This document shows positions 22,401 through 32,900 of a stretch of 64,000 bases of DNA, piece by piece. Position 1 is the first letter of the stretch, and every line of letters begins with the position of its first letter. The notes beneath the pieces were generated by a model. The model did not search any database. It was given only the letters and a program-made list of their open reading frames with translations, and was not told where the DNA came from. A program made the translations under genes and the position numbers. The DNA comes from Golubevia sp. BC0850 (taxonomy: Eukaryota > Basidiomycota > Exobasidiomycetes > Golubeviales > Golubeviaceae). The stretch is taken from assembly GCA_012976225.1 (NCBI GenBank), contig JAAVVG010000002.1:930001-994000 (forward strand). The letters are read 5' to 3'.

Positions 22401-25022
22401 CGATAGTGTCCATTCCTTCTGGCAGCTTCGAGACGAAATCCCAAGCCTGAGCTTTGATCAAGGCTTCCTTGCACTTCTTCCTAATCTCTTGACTCCTGGG
22501 ACTGTAACGTTTCTCGATCGCTTCCAAAGTCTTCTGATTCTCTTTTTCTTGATCTTCCGGATTGAGAGAGAAAGTGAGGTCTTCAGGAGAAGGTGCTTCG
22601 TTTTCTTTGGTTCCGTCGATGTCTGGCTTGTATTCCCATTCTGTACCTGTCAAACCGGCAGCGACGTTCTCGAAGATAGAAGCTGAGAAGAGCTGAGGTT
22701 GTTGCTGAACGACTGCAATTTGAGATCTGACCCAAGATAGATTGAGCTTCCTGAGATCTTCTCCTGCGAAGAGGATTTGACCTCCGCCTTGAATCCTTTC
22801 TTCTTTGGCCTCAGAGATTCCCTTCTCATCTGGAATCTTTTCATCGACAGAAGAGTTACTCTTCTTTCTTCCAAAGAAACCTTTCTTGTCCGCCCTCTTC
22901 TCGGAATCATCTGACTCTTCGAGCGCCGAATCTCCATCGGCTTCAGCATCCTTGACGTCGCTCTCGTTCATGAGGTTTGAGGTTTCAGGATCATACTCTC
23001 TGAGAATGAGGTTTGCGATAGACGATTTTCCTCCTCCCGATGGTCCAACTTGAAATTTCAGACGAGAAAGGAGAGAGGAAAGGGTAAGATCGTCAGTTCG
23101 AGTGGGATTAAACCGACTCTTGCTTCTGAGATTGACTCACCTAGAGCGATCACCTTTCCACTCTCGGCGAAGAAAGAGACATCTTTGAGAGAGGCGACAG
23201 TTGGACGAGACGGGTAGGCGAAAGTGACTTTCTTGAACTCAATAGAGGGTCTGAAAGAAGGAGATGGTTCCAGTTTGAGTCCGCCTTGATCTCTAATGTC
23301 GATCTTGGGTACTCTCTCAATCGCTCTACGTAGAGCTGCGAGGGTTGTGAAAGCATCGAAAATTCCGCTCTGGAATCGGGAAAGAAAACAAAGAAGAGAT
23401 AACAATGAGTTGAGATCGCTCAAGAGGATCGCCTGAAATTCATGGTTAGATTCTACTCACGATATGAGGGACGACGTTAGCTGCGACCACAGGAAGGGAA
23501 AGGTGTTCTCATAAAGTTAGAATTCGAAAATCTTCAGCGCAGCTTCCTCTCAATTCGACTTTGCCTACTCACCCAAAGCGAAAAGAGAGTTCAAAAAGTT
23601 CCAAAATGCTGTGAACATTGTCCCGACCAATAACCCATCAACGATTTGAATTGAACCCCACCAAAAGGCCATGGCATAAGTTAAATTCAAAACAAAGTAC
23701 ACGGTAGCCATCTCTAAACCTCTGCGAGAGGACAAAGAAAGAGAAGCAATGCATTAAGTTAGTTGTTATCTCGCCACCTTTCTCAACCGTCTCTTTTCAA
23801 CGTACCGAATGGTTGCTCTTCTCAATCCATAAACCTCCAACTTATCCAACATAGCTTCATCGTACCTCTTCATTAAATTCTTTTCCATTCCAAAAGATTG
23901 AACAACTCTCACAGAAGATAGAATTTGCTCAACGTAAGAAGCTGCTAGCCCTTCCAATTTCAAAGCTGGAGCTCCAACTTTGGCTCCTGCATAACCTAAC
24001 AAGGCAAAGCAGATCACGGTGAATGGGATTAAAGAGAATAGAACTCCGGCGACTTTTGGAGCTTTAATGAAACCTGTAACGACAGAGGCAATCAACGTCG
24101 AAAGAGACCAGACCAAGTATCCTGCCTTCTCCCCTAGACCTACACGGATCGTGTTGACGTCTTTTCCAGCTCTAGTTGCTATTTCTCCAGCTCCGTGCTT
24201 GTCGAAATGTTCAGCATCTTGAGCTAAAGTAGAGGCAACATAAGCATGTCTGAGACGGACTGACAGAGAGTGAGATGCGGACGTGACTGCGGAAGAAGGA
24301 ACAAGGTATGAGCTCTCTCAGACATTTGAAACACTTCTACGTTGATGTGCTCCAAGACTCACAGAAGGTCAAGAACAACCAACAAAGGAACAAGTCGGCG
24401 AAACCAACAATCGTCATGATCCAAGCAACATAATTGGATGTGCTCTTGATTTGAGATTCAGTTGCGTCATCGGGAGTGATGTCTATTAGATGCGAAAATA
24501 CAAAAGAAAAGTTCAGTAAGGACAATCAAAACAGTGAAGGATGTTGAGAAGGGACTTGGAGCTCGGAGCAATTTTGGTCCTACCAAGAATCGAAGTGTAT
24601 CCCACTCAGGCCCTTCATCGACAGCCAACTCTCCGAAGAATGGATCCAGTCTATTCAACGATCAGTTTCAATAGATTTAACAGCTCAATTCAACCAGAAC
24701 TCGACTTGAGCGCCACCATCTCATGTCATGCTCTTCTTCTTCCCCCGCACCACCTGACTCGCTGACTCTTCTCCCCTTCCTTCCAAAACGTCTACGCACC
24801 ATTGGTCCAGATACCATATACAAGATCAAGAGCAGGAAAACTTAATCCAGCGAGTAAAGCGCAGACGATACCCAAGAAATAGAGAGTTAAAGGATGCTTG
24901 AAGACTTGAGAAGGTTTGGTAAGAGAAGGGAAAGGAGGACAGAATGAGAAGAAGTAGAAGAATAGTGGAAGATTGGCTGAGTGTCGAATTAATTGACTTG
25001 ATGATGATTTCGGTTCTGTCAT
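19456..25022 (-). CDS. STE6: Full-length ABCB exporter, Ste6/MDR type
   Basis: Two membrane domains and two ATPase domains in TMD-NBD-TMD-NBD order. In fungi the family includes Ste6, which exports the prenylated mating pheromone, and multidrug pumps; the symbol is a best guess. It starts [13 protein letters not shown]1 is [13 protein letters not shown], spliced across a 317-bp intron (24799-24483) to [14 protein letters not shown]1 has Walker [10 protein letters not shown] (about 23035-23010), signature [15 protein letters not shown] and Walker [12 protein letters not shown], with Gly where Ala is usual. NBD2 has [24 protein letters not shown] and [11 protein letters not shown]. The protein ends ..[14 protein letters not shown]1 carries an Asp/Glu/Lys/Ser-rich insertion of about 60 residues between Walker A and the Q-loop, and a second long insertion before the signature. 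Many short introns. Confidence 0.9.
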
Positions 25023-25525
25023 GCTTGCTGATTAGGGGAGGCTTTGAAGAGAGGCAGGGAGGAAGAGTTCTGCTTTCTTTAAAAGGCTTCCTTTCTTAAG
25101 ATTACTCGATTACTCTGAATTGCTTGATCTTTCTGCTGCGATTTAGAAACGAGTCATGGTTTGGCTTTGGTGATGAAGCGCAGCAAATCAGAAGTTCTTG
25201 GAGTCCAAGAGTGGTCGGTCCATCGGACGCAGTAGATTTTCCCGAGGCAGACAAAAACCACCCCTTGATTATTTCTGAGTCACTACAATATGCAGTCACT
25301 ACATATGTAGTCACTCCAAACCACAAGGTTTCTTCTGTGATGAGAACCAAGAACCAAGGAACTCCAAAAGATGGAAAGAAGGGGAAGGAGGTGTGGGTCA
25401 ATTGAGAATGAGTTGAAAAGTATTGGCACGTAGTCACAAATCAGATTAAAGCAACTCCTCAGTATACGATATTTTCGAGATTTACAAGTCGAGCCCTATA
25501 ATAACTGAATTGAAGAAAAGAAAAA
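25023..25525. promoter_or_regulatory. Upstream region of the ABC exporter with repeated AGTCACT motif
   Basis: Upstream of the exporter start, three copies of AGTCACT begin at 25278, 25294 and 25309, the first preceded by TG (TGAGTCA). Spacing is 16 and 15 bp. They lie 256-295 bp upstream of the start codon. No gene is supported here; one 93-codon frame has no recognisable content. Confidence 0.4.
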
Positions 25526-26678
25526 CTAGATTGCAACTCCCATCATTTCCACCTCCAAATCCTCCACCCTCCCTGTCAGAGTATTGACACTTTCCCTAGA
25601 AGCGTTCCCTTCAGCCAAATAGTCTCTAGCAGATACAAAAGTCTCAGCGGAACTAATAGCAGGAGAAGGCAAAGGATCTTGATTTACATTCGTTTGATTC
25701 GGTAAGAAACGTGAAAGAGCCAAAGCAGGACCAATTTCTTCCCTGGCCTCTTTTTTAGATTTCTTCATTGAGGACCTTCGAGTTGGAAGTTGAGGGCTAG
25801 TAAATGAAGCTGAATTTCTGTTTGATGGAAGATTTGAAGCTCTTTGAGTTGGAGTAGTAGGAGTTGAAGGGAAAACGACTTTCTTCGATCTTGAAATTTC
25901 TTCAGCTCTTGCTTTACAACCACATCCTCCTTGATGTCTGAGTTCTAAAGCTTTAGCTTCTCTAGCTCTTCTTTCACATCCACATTCCAAATCTTGAAGC
26001 CTTTTTCTCTCTCTTGCGATTTTCCTAGCTCTCTGTCTCATCAATTTCTCAAAGTCTAATCTTGCTCTTCTTTCTTCACATCCACATTCATCTCCACTCT
26101 TTCTAATTTCTCCGAAGAAAGTCAATTCTCTTCCATCATGAATTAGTTCAACATCTTCTTCTCCTCTGAATTCAGTATTCCCAAGTTTACAATCCAATTC
26201 AGGATAATCTTCTTCCCATTCTTCCCATTCCAAGAAAGTCATTTTCAGACCTTCTTCCAGTTTGGCCTTTCTCTTTAACCTCCTTTGGAGTTCTTGAACC
26301 TCAAAAATCTTTTGCAGACATGACTGTTCGTTACAAGTCGGAGGGATGATAGTGTCGTAATAAATGAAATCTGGAGTCCTTCGCACCCATGTCTGGGAGT
26401 GATTGGGATTTGGAACAAAGTTTTCTGGCAGTTTCGTATAACCTCGAGTGATTGTTGCTGATCCTAGGTGGCGAGTTTTTGTAATCCTAAAGTAGACTTC
26501 TGAACAAAGGAGAAGAAGAAATGAAGAATGGGAAAGTTAGCAAAGCTTTGGGTGGAGCAAAGGTAGGAATTTTTCTCAGGTTCTCACCTTCTTGATTCTC
26601 TGAGATCGTCTCTGTTCTCTTAGGTGGATCACCGTATGGATACTGTCTCGGAGTCGGAACCTGAGCGTATGGATCCAT
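25526..26678 (-). CDS. Hypothetical protein with three CGC motifs
   Basis: Not recognised. Two exons, 26678-26588 and 26499-25526, give 354 residues starting MDPYAQVPTPRQYPYGDPP. The middle is highly charged and probably helical. It contains three similar units: ECGCEERRAR, ECGCERRARE and GCGCKARAEE, spaced by about 25-35 residues, and a CNEQSC pair precedes them. The C-terminal third is Ser/Pro/Thr-rich and disordered. The repeated Cys-Gly-Cys pairs could bind a metal or form disulfides; this is inference. The splice G + AA keeps frame (ENQE-EVYFRITKTR). Confidence 0.75.
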
Positions 26679-26969
26679 AGAAAGCTGATAAGGGGAGGAT
26701 GGTGATTGAGAGAGAGAAGAAGAAGACGAGATGAAGATCTGGAAGAGTGTGGAGGGGTGTGCGTTCCTGGAGACCCTCTGCCCCTCTCTTCCTCGGCAAC
26801 CAGATGCGGAGCTTCAGCTTCAATTTCGATTGTCGATTACATAGATCAGAGACACTATTCAAACAACGGAGAATTACATTTTGGGAGAAGGAGAGAGAGA
26901 GAAGAGAAGAGACGCGAGAGATACTACTACAGAGCACAGTGAACAACAGGAGCTTTAATGAAACAGACA

Positions 26970-27663
26970 TCACCAATCCCCAGCTTTAGACTTTCTAGGA
27001 GAAGAATCCAGACCAGGGTAAAGAGTTTTAGGTAAAGAAACAGCCGGTGCTAAAGTACAATCTCCCAAAGTGCTCCCCCCAGATCCAGCACTCTGTGGAC
27101 TCTTAGGAGAAGAAATGGATCCACCTATGGTCTCAAGACTTGTGTTCAAAGTAGACACCTTTTTGCGAGTTGGATGAGTTGAAGAATACGTCTTGCCTTC
27201 CGTAGTGATTCCGAAGCCTCTAGGTGATCCTCTTGGAGTTTCTTGGCCTTTTGAAGAGGGTTGAGGCGGTTGAGGTTTCGAGTAATAGAGAGTTAAACCA
27301 TCTTCGTGGCCTTGTAAAGTACAGCAATTGCAATCTCCACTCTTGAGATGAGGACCTTGAGAGGAGATTGAATGATGATGTCTTGAGGGAGATTCGAAGG
27401 CTGGACGAGAAGGTGAGGTTGGAAAGCCGGTTTGAATTAGGTCTGCGGATGTGTTGGTAGCTCTTTCTGAAGAAACAAAGAGAAACCAAAAGAAGGCGAT
27501 CAGCGTAAGTGAAGAATTTGGAAGGTGAAAGGAGAACGGATGAGCTCAGCTTGGAAGGCTCTCAAACTTTATACCTACGGTCAGAGATGCCACCGTACTT
27601 GTAATCAGTTGCTTGATTCGAAATTTCAGTGCTTGATCTACGAAGCTTGTCGAAGAGGTTCAT
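26970..27663 (-). CDS. Hypothetical Ser/Pro-rich protein
   Basis: Not recognised. Exons 27663-27579 (MNLFDKLRRSSTEISNQATD) and 27466-26970 join C + AA in frame to give 193 residues ending SPRKSKAGDW. A short cysteine cluster GDCNCCTLQGHEDG lies in the middle; the rest is low-complexity Ser, Pro, Gly and Thr. Donor GTAGGT and acceptor TTTCTTCAG are good. The stop-free frame across the splice supports a real gene. It lies in the same orientation 292 bp upstream of the CGC-motif protein. Confidence 0.6.
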
Positions 27664-28653
27664 CTTGGAGCACGTTGACGTGGGTCTTGAGGTGGTGTGC
27701 GAGTCGGGTCGACAGAGATGGAAGGTGGAGGACTTCCCTCAAGATTGCCTTTTTGTACTTTCAAGTTCGTTAAGGGGGTTGTTTTCCCAACCCTAAACTA
27801 CATAGGATCGAAGTTCCTGTCCTATCTAGGACCAATCCGGAAGCTTGATTCAGACAGTGACGATAAAGAGAGCTTGGAAAAAGAGAGGAATGTGACTTAA
27901 ATGAGAGCTCGCGTCACCTCGAGATTCTTCTACACTAATGACTTTGCTCTTTGAAAAATCATTCGAGGTCTAATCCTGTCTTGCCTGGACTTTGGTCTAC
28001 TGCTTGACTCTGTTCTCGGGGAGGCGGCAACAGATTTTGAGTAGGTGGCAAATCGCAGTCGAGATTACCAACCCACATCTTGAAATTAAGAAAAACCATC
28101 GAGCGATCTGAACGTCATCCCTTACCCTTGTTTGAAAAAAAAAATGTAGTTTTGACTTTTGGGTGAAAAGTATGGAAGGAAGAAAGAAGAGGTCAAAGGT
28201 TTTCATTCTTCAGTCGACAAGGAACCACAAAAGCCGAACCAATCTCAGACCCCTTCTGCTTCTCACTTCATCATCTGATGTAGATGTCATCTCGATATGG
28301 ATGGAGAGTTTGAGGCTACAAACAGAGAATCGAACAACGCTGGTCCAGAAGTATTGAATTCACACACAGGATCAAGTAAATGTCAGCGTAACAGTTTGAA
28401 CTTTTGACGAAAGGGAAGATACAGACAAGACAGAGAGACGAAAGAATGGGTTAAAGACAGTTTGTGAGAGGGAAAGAAATCTATAAGTATTGGTATGAAG
28501 GGTGACTGGAGAGAACGTTGAAGAAAGGGGAGAGTTGAGGAGCAAAATTTTCAAACTGAAAGTGTTTAGAAAGGATAGAAGTTCAAAAGGGAAACTTGAA
28601 AACCGATATGTACGCCTTTCAGATAGATTCGATTCTTCGCTTTGAGATGGATC
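27664..28653. other. Intergenic region
   Basis: About 1 kb with only short, unrecognisable open frames. Around 27774-27794 the sequence GGGGGTTGTTTTCCCAACCC can form a short hairpin. It holds the promoter of the Ser/Pro-rich gene and the 3' end of the ammonium transporter gene. Confidence 0.5.
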
Positions 28654-30969
28654 CTATGAAGCTTGACCTTTTCCGGCCTCGAGATCGGTGTTGGGACTGC
28701 TTTCGGATTGATATTGAGGGATAGACTTCTCTCCATGCATAGAAGTGCTTGGACTGACTCCTTTGGCGCTCATGATCATGTTGTGCTGTTCGTCGTGAGT
28801 TAGATCTGAAGTGATTGGTAGAACTGCGATCTCTTCTCCCATGAACGCTAGGTCCTGGCCGATTAACTCGTCTTCTTCGCTACTTCTAAAGTGACATCCG
28901 GGAATTCTGTCAATGATGAAGAGCAGGATGAGAGTCATGACGAAACTCCATCCGAAGGCTGAGGAAGAGAGGAGAAAAGTATAGTAGAAGTGAGAGTCAG
29001 CGACGATACTGGGAGCGTCCTAGCCCGCTCTCCATTTCACTCACCTGAAGCAGAATCAGCTAGTTGATATCCAAGTTGAATCCAGTTGTGGTTGATCCAA
29101 CCACCTGGGATTGGATCTGATCCGTCGAAGGAAGCGACACGACTGTCTGCAAAGAAGGCAGTGAGGATGTTTCCGACGATTCCACCGATTCCGTGAGCAG
29201 CAAAGATATCGAGAGAATCGTCGATTCCTAGCAGACCTTTTAGACCGGTAGCAAAGTTACAAGCGGTTGCTCCAATGATTCCGAAAGCGACTGCAGCTGG
29301 GGCTCCAACGTAACCTGAGGCTGGAGTGATGGCAACCTGCAGAAGGAGAGAAGGAACGAGATGTTGTTCGTAAGAATCGACAAGATGCGCTTACAGTCAG
29401 CTGTTCAACTTACCAGTCCAGAGATGGCTCCAGAACAGAATCCAATTGCAGACCACTTGCGTTCCAGCCTGTAATCCCAAAGCATCCAAGTAAGTCCTCC
29501 AGTGGCAGCTGCGATGACGGTTACGCAGATTGCCATGACAGCTCTTAGATTGGCTCCAAGTGCACTACCTGGAGAGAGCAAGGGAAAGGAGGAAAGGAGG
29601 AAAGGTCAGACTCCAGTCTTCGTTCCTTCACTCAGACCGAAACTCACCTCCATTGAAACCCATCCATCCAAACCAAAGTAGAACAGTTCCTAGGATAACG
29701 TAGCTCGCATTTTGAGGTCTGTATGCCAATTGCTCGGTACCGTAGCCTTTCCTTCTTCCTAGGAAGAGTGAGATGGCTAGAGCAGCGGTACCGGAGGAGA
29801 TGTGAACGGGCGATCCACCAGCGAAATCGAGACCTCCCATGACGTTTGCCCAACCGATACCGACATTCCAAGTCCAGTTAGCAATGGCTGCGAGGGAACA
29901 CAGGTTGGAAGAAAGTGAAGAGGAAGGAAGAAAGAAAAAGGTGAAGTGTGAGATGAGACTTTGTTGGCGACTCGCTCTCCTACTCTCGTCTCCTTCATTC
30001 TCGAAAGCGTTTGACTCACGATTGTAGACGATGGTAGACCAGCAGAAGACAAAGATCAGAATCGGACCGAGTCTAGCTCTATCAGCGAAAGCACCACAGG
30101 CGATAACGGGAGTGATGGCAGCTGCAAAAAGATCGAACAAGAGAAGACAAGGTCAGCCGCACATTTTTTCCTTCCTCTCCTCTTAATTAAAGGATCTCAG
30201 TATCTCGAAATTAGTAACAGAAACTCACCGAACATCATTTGATAGATGCAGTAAAGCAAAGAAGGAAGAGTAGAAACTCCAACACTTGGGTTGATGTCAA
30301 CTCCCATAAGACCAAAGTGTCTGAGATCACCAATGAAAGCATTTGCGGTCTCTGAGAAAGCAAGGGAGAATCCCCAGAAGAAGAATTCGAACATGACAAC
30401 GGACATGACAGCCATGGACAACCAAAGTTGAGCTAGAGCTGATTTACGTCTCAGTAGACCGGCGTAGAAGAAACCAAGTCCGGGGATCATGATGAAGACC
30501 AAAGCAGTTCTAGAAGATTGTGAAAAGGAGTTGGGAGAGATGATTAGGATAGTTTGAAGGCATCCGAAAGGCGAGGGAAGGTAGGGGAGGGTTCAACTCA
30601 CGAGGTCAAGATCCATGACATGTCTCCCAAGTTGTAGACCTGAGTTGCCCCATCTATAGATTTGGAATGATCGGATGGTAAGATGTCGGATGGAGGAAAT
30701 AGACAGTTGCGGAAGGGTCTTCTTCCTTATCTCTTCAACCTTGCGCCCTGCCTGATCTGCGCCCTTCTTTCAAACCTGCACCGAAATCGCATTCCCAAAT
30801 CTTCCCATCCCAATTTGCTCAACTCACCTGAAAGCGTTGTAATGATGTTTCCATCATCTGTGTAATCGGACGAAACCTATTCAGATGGAAGAGATGGAAT
30901 GAATGAGTGGTGAGAATTAAGAAAAAGAGAAGAGCTGCGCAAGAACCTATCCCTCTTTAAACTCACCAT
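28654..30969 (-). CDS. Ammonium transporter (AMT/MEP/Rh)
   Basis: Imports ammonium across the plasma membrane. The first coding exon appears to be only ATG (30969-30967), followed directly by GTGAGT. The next exons read VSSDYTDDGNIITTLS and DGATQVYNLGDMSWILTS, then STALVFIMIPGLGFFYAGLL. Family landmarks follow: ANWTWNVGIGWANVMGG, GLDFAGGSPVHISSG (pore Asp and His), LWFGWMGFNGGS and FAAHGIGGIVGN (second pore His). The last exon encodes MTLILLFIIDRIPGCHFR and a cytosolic tail with an acidic EEDELIGQD stretch. Eleven membrane segments are expected for the family. Splice joins up to the pore region were checked and keep frame. Whether it is a Mep2-like sensor cannot be decided here. Confidence 0.93.
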
Positions 30970-31436
30970 GATAGAGTATTAGCGAGCCCGAGGGTGAAGG
31001 TAGGTAGGAAAGGGTAGAGGGAAGGAAAAGTGGGAATGAGAGAGATGGTGATGATGATGAAGAAAAGGAAGAAGAAAAGAAAGGTAAGAACTTTCAAGAG
31101 AGCTCCTTTTGAGGCAATGAGCAGACCTTATCTTTACAGTAGAGATAAGAGACGGTACCTTTTCTCTTGTCATTCTGCACTCCGACCACGAGGCAGGCCG
31201 ATTTTTCTTGTTTCGAAACTCAAAGTCCGCACCGAACACCCGCAAACACGCGGGTTCTTCGAAGTGGGACTCCTGCGAGGGGAAGGAGGTAAGAGGGGAC
31301 GAGAGGGGAGAACAAGGATCTTCCGCAAACCTCTACAGACTAGAGATCTAAAAGCCAAAGAGAAAAATGCGAAAGGAATCGCTTTTGAGGGTTTGTGATC
31401 AATCCCATTTTGGTTTTTACAACTACAAAAGAGGAA
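30970..31436. other. Promoter region of the ammonium transporter
   Basis: Contains A/G-rich and T/C-rich runs and one 122-codon plus-strand frame of Lys/Arg-rich low complexity that I do not accept as a gene. It also holds the 3' end of the YCII gene. Confidence 0.45.
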
Positions 31437-32555
31437 TCATCTCGATCCAGCCAAAGTATGAGTCTTCCTCAAATCTCCCAACGTCTTCGGAACTTTCTTC
31501 TTTGCCTCCGTTCTCAATTTCTTCAAAGAAGCAGCTGTATCTTGGGTTGGTTTTCGTTCTTTAGTCTTGGGAGCAGAAGATTGAGGTGCCTCAAGTCCAG
31601 CTTGAAGGAAAGGGAAGATTCGAGTCCTGGAAGGATCAAACACTCTTCCCAGGACGTATTCATCTCTTGAAAGCCTGGTTTCGACATCTTGAATACTCTG
31701 AAGCAAGAGAAAGTATGTCAAATGGAAGGAAAAGAGAGAAGAGGAGGTGAGAAAAAGGAGGAAAGAAGGAGTCGTCGAAGGATGTTTTCCATACTTACCT
31801 CTCCTTGAACTATCATCACTGAGCCGGCCATGGCGGATGCTGGACCTGCTTCCTCATCAATTTCTGGAAAGTCTCTTCTAAGGATAGCCCCTCCTAGTAC
31901 TGAAGTTTGAGAGAACCGTAAAAGATAAGGGAAGCAAGTAAGATTAGTTCTCTGCGCAGCACCACTTTCAGCTTCCCTTCTCTCTGTATGATCTCCTGGA
32001 GTTTCATTAGAGAACCCATATTCAAATCAACGCCAGAAGAAGAGCGAAGTCGCGGGCGCCTAATCTGTCGTCAGACTCCAATGACCCTCATCTCATCCAC
32101 CTTCTACTTCCCTTCCCTCTCTACCTCCACCACGACGATCCTCTCAATCTGTCGCATTCAAAATACCCGCAAAATGATCGAAACTACCCCGATACCAAGA
32201 AATTCTAAATTTCTGGATCGATATCTTTGCTGATCCCCGCTTGAATCCCTTATCAGTCCCAAACTCTTGGCCACTCAAAAAGTGCTCAACCTTTCATTCG
32301 TCTTAGTCACTCACCGACTCTTCCAACCTGTTTCCCCTTTGCAGCTCCTTCCAAATGTCTTTCTCTAACTTCTAACCTCCTTGCTAAGGCACTCGAATCT
32401 GTGTGATCTTCTGCTACGATGATGTACTTGTTGAGCTTCTTGGATGGAAGAGAATCGCCCCATGGACCGATTGAACGAGCAAATGAGGTTGAGAAAGCTC
32501 TTGCATTAGCTCGTAGGGACAGAGTAGTTATCCTTGTTGTTGCTGAGAGAGTCAT
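31437..32555 (-). CDS. YCII-related domain protein, probably mitochondrial
   Basis: Exons 32555-32315, 31899-31799 and 31697-31437 give 200 residues. The N-terminus, MTLSATTRITTLSLRANARA, followed by FSTSFARS, looks like a mitochondrial presequence. KYIIVAEDHTDSSALARRLE, then VREHLEG-type spacing, VLGGAILRRDFP, MAGSVMIVQGE and SIQDVETRLSRDEYV match the dimeric alpha/beta YCII fold. RTRIFPF ends the domain. A Lys-rich C-terminal extension of about 60 residues follows. YCII proteins are related to muconolactone isomerase-like folds; no reaction can be assigned here. Confidence 0.82.
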
Positions 32556-32900
32556 TTGAGTTTTAGGGAGGATTGAAAAAGGATGAGTGGTTGGTGGGAA
32601 GAGGAGAGCTCCTCCAAAAAAAAGTTTAGCAGCGTGAAAGCGAAGTCCCATTTCTTTGTTGCTCTTCACTTTCATCTCCTGCTGCCTGCTGTTTTCAAAT
32701 TCTACATTTGCCTTTTAGACATTCAAAGTGACAGATTTCACTTTGGAAAATCTGCAGGTGCAGAAGAAGCATCAGATAGCTCACACCCAAAAAAGAAACC
32801 TTGCCACCGCCAACATTTTCAATCAGGCGTTGAATTGTCTATGATTCAGTTTGAATCAAAAGTAAAGATCATAATATTTTTTTACATGAAGATCCTATTA

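Noticed and set aside
24540-24660. Possible extra exon of the ABC exporter ([16 protein letters not shown])
   Set aside because: Including it breaks the frame into [10 protein letters not shown]; skipping it joins WTN to DITPDD in phase and matches the family.
31030-31398. 122-codon plus-strand ORF rich in Lys and Arg
   Set aside because: Low complexity arising from an A/G-rich stretch in the promoter of the ammonium transporter.
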